This document shows, piece after piece, positions 52,101 to 61,100 of a DNA stretch of 64,000 nt. The notes beneath the pieces were generated by a model. The model made no database searches. It was not told where the DNA came from and saw nothing but the letters and a program-made list of their open reading frames with translations. Position numbers and translations under genes: made by a program. The DNA lies in assembly GCA_944474755.1 (NCBI GenBank), contig OX104112.1, positions 65,830,433 to 65,894,432 on the forward strand. Reading direction: 5' to 3'. This DNA is from Limnoperna fortunei. Its lineage: Eukaryota; Mollusca; Bivalvia; Mytilida; Modiolidae. Within the stretch, counting starts at the first letter, position 1; every line of letters starts with the position of its first letter.

Positions 52101-55100
52101 TTTGAGCTTGTTATGATTCACAACTTTCACAGTTCCTTGACCATCAGTCTGTATCTGATAGTTAATGTCATTGAATTTCTTTGTAATCAAACATGGTCCT
52201 GTATAATTTAATTGTAACTTTGGGCTTATTCCTTCTTTCCGACTTTCATCCAAATACCAAACTCTATCATTAACATCATATGAAACTAAATTTGCCCTGA
52301 CATCATAGTAGTCTTTTCTTCTTTTTGCAGAAACAAGAAGATGTTTACGTGCAACTTCATGAGCTTTCAACAACCGTTCACGAACTTTTATTGCATGATA
52401 ACCAACAGTTAAAGGTGATGAACTGGTAACTTTGTCCATGGCACTGTTACTCATTGTGAGTTCAATAGGAAACCTTATCTCTCTGCCAAGCAAAAGAAGA
52501 TTTGGTGTAAGACCAGTAGACTCATTTGGAGTTGCTCTATAAGCTCCAGCCAAACATCCTAAGTATAAATCCCAATTTGATTGTTCTCCCCTTAAATAAG
52601 ATTTGATCATTGTTAATAGACTCCGGTTAAATCGTTCTGCCTGACCATTTCCTTTTGGATTTCTTGAGCTGGTTCTAGTTTTTCTAATTTCTAGAAGTCT
52701 GCAAAGTTCTTTAAAAAGTTCGCTTTCATAATTACGCCCTTGATCTGAATGGATCGCAAGTGGGCAACCATATCTGCATATGACATCGTTAAGTATTATA
52801 TTGGCACAGGTAACTGCTAGTTGATCAGGAATAGGAAAAACTTCTACCCACTTTGTGAAGTAGTCAGTCACTATAAGAATATACTTATTTCCTCTGGGTG
52901 TAACAGGAAGTGGACCTAACACATCAGTCGCCAGACGATCCCAAGGGGCACCGACAGACATATTTCCTAGAGGAGCTCTCAATGACTTAGATGGTGGTTT
53001 GGTTGCACCACATATTTCACATTTAGAAATCCATAAGCTGATATCTTCTCGCATTTCATACCAATAAAACCTCTGCAATATCTTGTCTGTTGTCTTCTTT
53101 TTACCAAGGTGTCCAGAAATAAGTGAATTATGCATCTGGTGCAAAACTTCTGACTTCATCTTTTGAGGTGTCATAAATTGTAAATATTGTCCTGTTCCAT
53201 CCCGTTTAGTAAATTTCTTAAATAATAATCCCTCTTCAAGCACTATTGAATCCCATAAAAACCAGTAATGTCTCAAAGCTGGGCTTTCTATTTCCATTTC
53301 TTTTATACTTGGTCTGTTATTTTCAATTTTCCATTTAAAAAAAGGTGCTATGTCGGGATCTTTTTCTTGCATAGTTTTCAGTTCAGCAACAGAGTAACCT
53401 GACTTCCAAGGAGTCCATATGTCTTCATCATTCTGCTGTTTTCTTGTTGTTATAGCATTTATTTGTTGTCTTTCATCAAATGTTAAAGTGCTAAACATAT
53501 CTAAAGCTCGTTTCATACATTTTTTACAAGGACCACATTTAAGGTATTCAAGGTGATCTGTATTGGGGCAGTCACAGTCTCTTGGATTATTACATCTGGA
53601 CATGGCATCCGCATTACTATGCTTCTGGCCGGGGCGATAATCAACAGTAAAATCAAAAGGTGATAAAATTTCAAGCCATCTAGCTATCCTTCCTTTGGGT
53701 TCTTTTAAACTGAAAAGCCAAATAAGAGCTTGATGGTCTGTTCTAACTGTGAATCTTCTACCTAATAAATATTGACGATAATACTCTATGAAGTATCTTA
53801 CTGCTAATAATTCCTTATCTGTAATACAATAGTTCTTTTCCGCTTTGTTAAGGGTACGGCTACCATATGCTATGACGCGTTCATTTCCATCTTGTATTTG
53901 ACTTAACACTGCACCAATTGCGTTGTCACATGCATCGGTATCTAATATGAATTCGTCCCTATCAGTTGGATAAGCCATTATTTCAGGGCTTATAAAAGAT
54001 TCTTTTAGTTTAACAAAAGCTTCTTGACAATCTGTAGTCCAAACAAATTTCGTAGACTTCTTTGTAAGTTCTGTTAAAGGTCTAACAAGACTTGAAAAAT
54101 TTTTAATAAATCTGCGATAATAACTTCCCATGCCCAATATCTGACGAACTTCAGTTACATTAGAAGGTGTTGGCCAGGAAAGTATCTTGGCAATATTATC
54201 TGGATCTGGTTGTATTCCAGTTTTTGATACAACATGGCCCAAAAAGGTTACTGCTGTTTTTAACATTTTACATTTTTCTGGCTTCATTTTGAGTCCAGCA
54301 TCTTTAATTCTTTGAAGAACTTCCTTTAATCTGTTTACATGTTGTTGAAAATCAGATCCGAACACAATAACATCATCTAAGTAAATGAGACAGATTTGCC
54401 ACTGGAGTCCATTCAAAACCAGTTCCATGAGTCTTTGGCAAGTAGCAGGTCCGTTACAAAGACCCATAGGTAAAGTTTTGTATTCATAAAGGCCGTATTT
54501 CGTTGTGAAGGCAGTTTTTGGAACATCTTGTGACTTCACTGGAATTTGATGAAAACCACTGGTCAGATCAAAAGTACTGAAGAAAGTAGACCCTTGAACT
54601 GTATCTAAGCAGTCTTGTATGCGGGGTAAAGGAAATGCATCCTTTTGTGTTAAAGAGTTAAGTTTTCTGTAGTCCACACAAGGTCTTACTTTACCATTTT
54701 TCTTCATAACTAAAACTAGAGGACTGGACCAGGGAGAAGTAGATTTCTGTATTATGCCTTGACTCAGCATTTGATCAATTAATTTCTTCTCTTCTTGGGA
54801 GTAAGCCATGGGAACTCTACGCGGAGCTTGCTTTATAGGTTTCGCATCACCCGTATCTATGACATGCTCTACCATATTTGTAAGTCCTAGATCCATTTCA
54901 TCTTTAGAGAAAGTTTCTGAAAAATTATTTAACAATTCAGCAATAATATGCTTTTCTTCCTCTGTGCGATCCTGTGACGCTTCTTCAAAAATATCCTTTA
55001 AATGAGATGGAACAATTCCACTTATCCCTCCATCTTCCGACCCTCTTTTAGCTAAGCTTCTTATGATTCCAACATTTGTCTCCCAGGTTACTTGTTTTTC

Positions 55101-58100
55101 AGCTTGTTTCAGTTTTATTCTTTTAACAGGTGACAGATTATTCAGTTCTTCTGTGTCTTCAATATCAGTAAAGATTCTTGGTTCCATTCTCAATGGTTCA
55201 GCTTCTCCCAAAACAGTATCTTGATGTAAAGTAAACGGTTTGTCAAAAGGGTTTAAGACACGAACTTTACTTGTTACATCTACACTAATGTCTACAAGGG
55301 TTGGGGCCATAACAAATGGATATTTGGTACATAAATCATTACTTGGTTCCAATATAAAATTATTCATCTGTTCAGGTGTGTCAGTATCAAATCTGTCAAC
55401 AAAAACGTCAATAATCATCTCACATCTTGGAGGAATTTCAAAATCATCAGCTGTACGAATTTTTCTAACTGTAGAGGGTAGACCAATCTGAGTACAAGGA
55501 ATGGCAACATCACCAAGCAGTAGTATTCCATCGCTTAACCGTATGTTAGCGGGTCCCCATTCAGCTTTCATTAGGACATCCAAGCCCAATAAAGCCTCAT
55601 CTTCAATATTGGCTACAACCAATTCCAATGGAAAAGTTAATTCACCTAAGCTAACTTCAAAAATGGCCTTTCCTAATTCCTTTAAGGGTTTGCCATCTGC
55701 ACTGGCTAACATATTGGAATCCAGTAAAACTGGTCTTGCAGACTCTGGAATCTTAAAATAGACCTGTCTGGACATCACAGTTCTAGATGCACCAGTATCG
55801 ACTGTGAAATTAACTCCTGTTCCACATATTTTTCCTTTTACATAAACTCCATCACTTCTAAGAACCTGCCTTGCAATAACATTGCAATTGGTTTGCTGGT
55901 GGCCATCGTCATGGTCAAAGCAAACTAAATTTTTCCCTTCTTGGGGAGTATAAAGTTTCTCCTTAGTACAATTACACATAGGATCAACACATGTATTAAC
56001 ATCTAAATGACTACTGCCTGTTGATATTGTTTCATTCCCTATATCCAAATGTTGACCATTTTCTCTAAAATGGGTTGACCCTCGGTCATTAGAACCAACC
56101 CTCTCTAGTTTAATGCATAACCAGGTTGAGGTACAGCTACACCCTGTCCTTGAGTTACACTGGAAGAAAATGTACTACTGTTATTGCGAGTTGACAACTT
56201 CTGGTCCTTATGTTGTCTATTTGGGTTACTGTAACATTGCTTAGCTAAATGGCCAGGTTGACCACAATGGAAACAGAGCAATGGCTTTCTAAATTGAGAA
56301 CCTTGCTGGTTCTGTTTGTTGGACTGGTTTCTTCTGTCTGATACAAAATTCCTATCTTGATTATTAGTTTCTTTTCTGTTTGCTGAGAATTTCATCTTCT
56401 CTTCATACAACTGTTCAAAAATCTCTTTTATTTCTTCCTTACGAAGAGTGATATTTTCTTTAACTGACTCTGAACTTGAAGCTTCATCATCATCATCTGT
56501 ATAGCTTTTAACATTTTGTTTCTCTTTCTTTCCATTCAGTTTTCCTGTCTTTGGTGAGTCTTGTTTTTCACCTTGAGTACCTTTTACTTGTCGCACTTGC
56601 TTCTTGTATCCCTTATTAACATCAGTAATTTTTGAATAATTCGTTGTCTCAAAATATGTAACAACTTCCTGTACAGCCTCTTCCACAGTACTGGGTTCCT
56701 TAGTCAGTTCTATGTGTAGTCTTGCTTTGTCATCTGTAAGACCCATTAAAAATCGCTGTAATAAGTCCTCTTGCCTTATCTTGCTATCTCTGTTGGCATA
56801 AGCTTTGTCATATAACCTTTTCAAGTCTGCAGCATATGTTTCTACTGTCTCATCTGTCTTCTGATTTCTCCTAGCAAACTGGACTCTATAATTCTTTTTA
56901 CTTTCATAAGATCCAAATCTGTTACTAAGTTCCCTAATTAACTTGGTATAATTTGATAAATATCTCTGAGGGAGCTGATCAAACACAAAATCACCTGCAG
57001 TCCCTTGCAATCTAGGGAGTAATTCCTGAAGTTTGTCATTTTCATCCCAGTTTTGTATTCTTGCAACTGCTTCAAACCTGTTTCTCCAGACCTCCCATTT
57101 TTCTTTTCCCATGTAAGCTGGTAACCTAGCAACATTATTGCTAGAATTTTGTTTCCTATGTCTCCTACCTTCTACTATTAAACTGGTTCTAACACTGGCT
57201 GAATCTGTATCTGTGTCACTGAGGTCATTGCTTTCACTGTCTGAGGAGGATAAATTACTGGACTGAGTCACAACTGATTTCTGGTTTCTCTGACTGTTTT
57301 TATCCACATTACTAGTCTTAGATGTGGACCTTGCTACCTTATCTTTAGAATGTGTTGAACTACCTCCCTTGAAGGCTGCTTGTATTGCAGAAACTATCTG
57401 TGTTGTCATGTCTTGAAAGGCATGCTTTAAATAATTGTAAACACCCTCTTCATTTTTATTAACCTGTGGCTCTGTTTCTGACTCAAGATTATTTCTGTCC
57501 AGCTGTCTTCTATATTTTCTTGGTGCCTTAAATTCAGTTTCCTTTCTCATTGGTTCAAATTCTTTTTGTGGTCTTCTTAAAGTTGATCGTGGCCTTAATA
57601 CCATTGTTATGTCTTGCTCGTCTTCTGTGGTTTCATCTTCTGTATTCTTACTTGGACCTTGAAAAATTCCATCTGGATCATCTTCGGTATCAACTGTTTC
57701 ATATAGTTCACTGTCTTCTGTTGCAGTTGCTATGTCACCTTCCCCAACGTGAACTTTTTCTCTACGTGTCCCTCGTTTAACCATGATTCTGCAATAAAGG
57801 TTCGTATCACTGGATCCAACTGAGACTCTTTGGATCCCGCCGAGGATGCCAAAATTTACGTATGTAGCGGTTAAGTGAGGGGGTCACGTGTTTCTGTATC
57901 TTATGTATCTTGCCTTCAGGCTGTATATAACGAAGATCCTTGTAATGGCTTATTAACCTTCACTGACTGTGACACCAATCACAGTAATAGTTGACTAAGG
58001 CTAGATATCTAACCTTGAGCAATGTTGGAGAGGGTTTATTTGATTATATTTCTTTATTGTTTTAAAACGTAAAGCTTGAACTCAAGGGGACCTAACTTGG

Positions 58101-61100
58101 GCCAAGGGGCAGTAACCAATGAAATGTATCTATCATTCTAAACCAGTACACTAAATATTAGGGATGAATGGGTTGAAATCTGTTCTTCTACAATCAAGTC
58201 TGCGAATGTAGTATGTTCAGTCTCTATCGTGTATTTACTGGAACATAAAACTACCAATGGAGGACCAACACTCCATCAAAACGGCATATACACAGTAAAG
58301 ACCACTCTAGAGATGATATGAAGGAATTTGTCGTCAACAGACTATCTTGAAAAGTACAGTAACTATCTGGCAATAAACTAGTCTCTTGTTTGGACAAGAC
58401 AAGAGGGTCTAATTTGTCACGAGACAGTCAAAGGAACCAATATTGTGGATGACCAAGACTGATGTATCTGGATAACTATTAATAAAGAAGAAGACTGTTA
58501 TGTGAGCAAATGTTATATTATTTCATAATTATCAGTTCATTCCATTAACAACAATTTATTTATCAACAACATGTGACAGTAATTTGACTAGTATGATGTA
58601 ATTTATTTATTTACCTCAGTGTTCAACCAGTGTGTTATATTAGCATACATGTAAGTTGACTATCAAACATTTGAGTATACATGAAACTATAGAAGTGTTA
58701 TTTCATTAAATTACTGAAAATCTGGAAAACTCAGAGATTCAGACAACTACCTATCATTTGTTTAATGACTAATTTATTACAATCCTACTCTGAACCATGT
58801 AAAACAAGAAAATAAATTTTATTCTCTGCAAGACATGAAATAATTACACTGTCTATGCAGGAGCCCTATACACTGATTTCCAGGATATCACAGAAAATCA
58901 GGATTCCTTAAAATGTCCAATTCCTAACACCTAACAAAACTTATTAAAAAGGGGGGGGGTGGCAAAATGCATCTCTTTATTCAGAAAAACAAACACTCAT
59001 GATAAAATAAAAAGAAGAAAATCTGATTAAGTAGAAAACTACTTAAAAGTTACAGATTCTAAGTAACATAAAATAAAACTGAAGTTTCAAAATTTTGCAC
59101 TGACTTTTAAGACCTGAAAACATGGCTTAAATTATCAGGATTCTAAATGCCAAAAATATTCGATAAACTTAGCTACATGACTGAGAAAACATCAGTCTTG
59201 TAGAATGAACTATCCAAACGGGAAAATAAAATCATTTGGAAATAAACATGATGACTGACCGGCAAACTTAACCAGGAGCAGTTTCAGGAAGCAACAGTAG
59301 CAGAGGACCCGAAATGATCGAAAAATTCCCTTTTATACCCTAAGTCAGCGAACGGGGCAACGGTCGGGTTTAACCTAACAACTATCGAGTCTATCGGGGA
59401 TACACCCAAGTTCATCGGGGTGAATGTCGGAAATCTAGAAACGAACTTGAGTTGACAGAAAAGAAATCCCCGACGAAGGAAATAAACATTAAAAACAGTA
59501 AAAATTACATGTCTACGGAATGTAAAAATTATCTAACTACATGTTACAATAATATATTGTTACACTTTAATTCAATAAATCGCTAAAGTCCTATTAGTAA
59601 ATACATCGTCCAGATTACTACTCGCTCGTTTCACTCATTTACTTCCACTTCCGTATACAATACACAATTGCACCAAGGTCGTACACAATGTAAATAATTT
59701 GCATATTCATGACTACACAACAATGGCGAAATATCGAAGCACGTTGCATCGTCGACAAGCAGTTGGAAAACAATATTTCACCTTTCAAATACTGGTTAAA
59801 CACTGAGAAACCTTTACAAACAATAAAATGAGGACTCAGGTAAAATGCCGAAAGTATAAATATAGCATGACATGACCGAAAAAGCAAGAAAATATAATGT
59901 GGAAGTAAACCAAATTTAAACACGTGGTTACTGATTGACAAAATTCTGATTTACTACATTATCTTTCTGAAGCATTTGCTTATAATTTATAATTATAAAA
60001 ACCCAAAAACTGTAAAATAAATTCAGGTATTTTAGTTACAAAAATATATTACACTCAATCATTTCAATCTTCAACTTAAAAATCAGGTATCCTTTCAATA
60101 ATTCAATAAGCGACTGTTCATAAACCACATTTCATTGGTGGATACTGGATTTCTCATACCAGGCCCGCTTTTGTCATAAGGTAGCCCCCTGTGGACTCAT
60201 TTTTAGCACATCTTTTAATGCCTCATCCAATTAAAATTTATAAACAAACTGTAGAAATATACAGTAGCCTGATTTTGGTATGGGCCGACACGTCCTGCAC
60301 ACTATTAATTAATCATTCAGTCAGTCTTGTGATTTAATATCTTCAGTTTCCTCACTACCTAAATTTTATCACTTTTATAGTCAAAATACAATGACCTGTC
60401 AGGTATTTTCTATCTATTGGTCAACCAATTCTTAATCCAGATAACAGCTGTTTAGAAAACTGCTTCAATCTGTTCTCATTAAAGCTCTTCATCAGTGATA
60501 GCTTGGACATTTAAATTGCAGCTACTCATGTGTGACTCAGGTAACTTTTAAACTTCTAACTCATTATACCCTATGGCAGTCTCTCCAGTAAAGTTACCCG
60601 AGTCATGCATGAATAGCTGCAATTTAAATATCCAGCTCTTTCTGATTAAGAGCTTTAAAGAAAACAGAATGAAGCAGTTTTCTAAACAGCTGTTATCTAT
60701 TTTTGAAATTGATTGAGCAATAGGTAGAAAATACCTGACAGGTCATTGTATTTTGACTATAAATTCATATAAAGGTATAAATAAAACATGTGGAAAAGGG
60801 ACATATATGTATTATGACCAAAAGCATTTATTTAAATCAACACAATATTTTCACCAGTTTTTAAAAACTGGATATACCCTAATATTATCTGATGATGGAA
60901 ACAAAAAACTTATTGCTATTTTTTAATTTATCAATGTGCATATAAATCTTTTCAGATGAAACCAGATGTTGAAATATTCTTTACAAATCCACTAGACATG
61001 TTCAAGAAAGATGTGAAAAAATTTATTCAGGTAACATTCAATAGTTTAGTATAAACATAAAAATATCTAAATGATGTCAAGATCTGTAAGATAATGACAG

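Larger units (their letters stand above)
47762..59958 (-). mobile_element. Full-length Ty3-type LTR retrotransposon, 12.2 kb, antisense in RNF212 intron 2
   Basis: Order on the minus strand: 5' LTR (57863-59958), candidate primer-binding site, gag, pol (protease, reverse transcriptase, RNase H, integrase), a third open frame, a long non-coding stretch, polypurine tract and 3' LTR (47762-49856). The PR-RT-RH-IN order is that of Ty3/gypsy elements. All frames are open and the LTRs are almost identical, so insertion was recent. No envelope-like frame is visible: ORF3 has zinc-finger cysteines, no signal peptide and no membrane segment. Confidence 0.95.
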
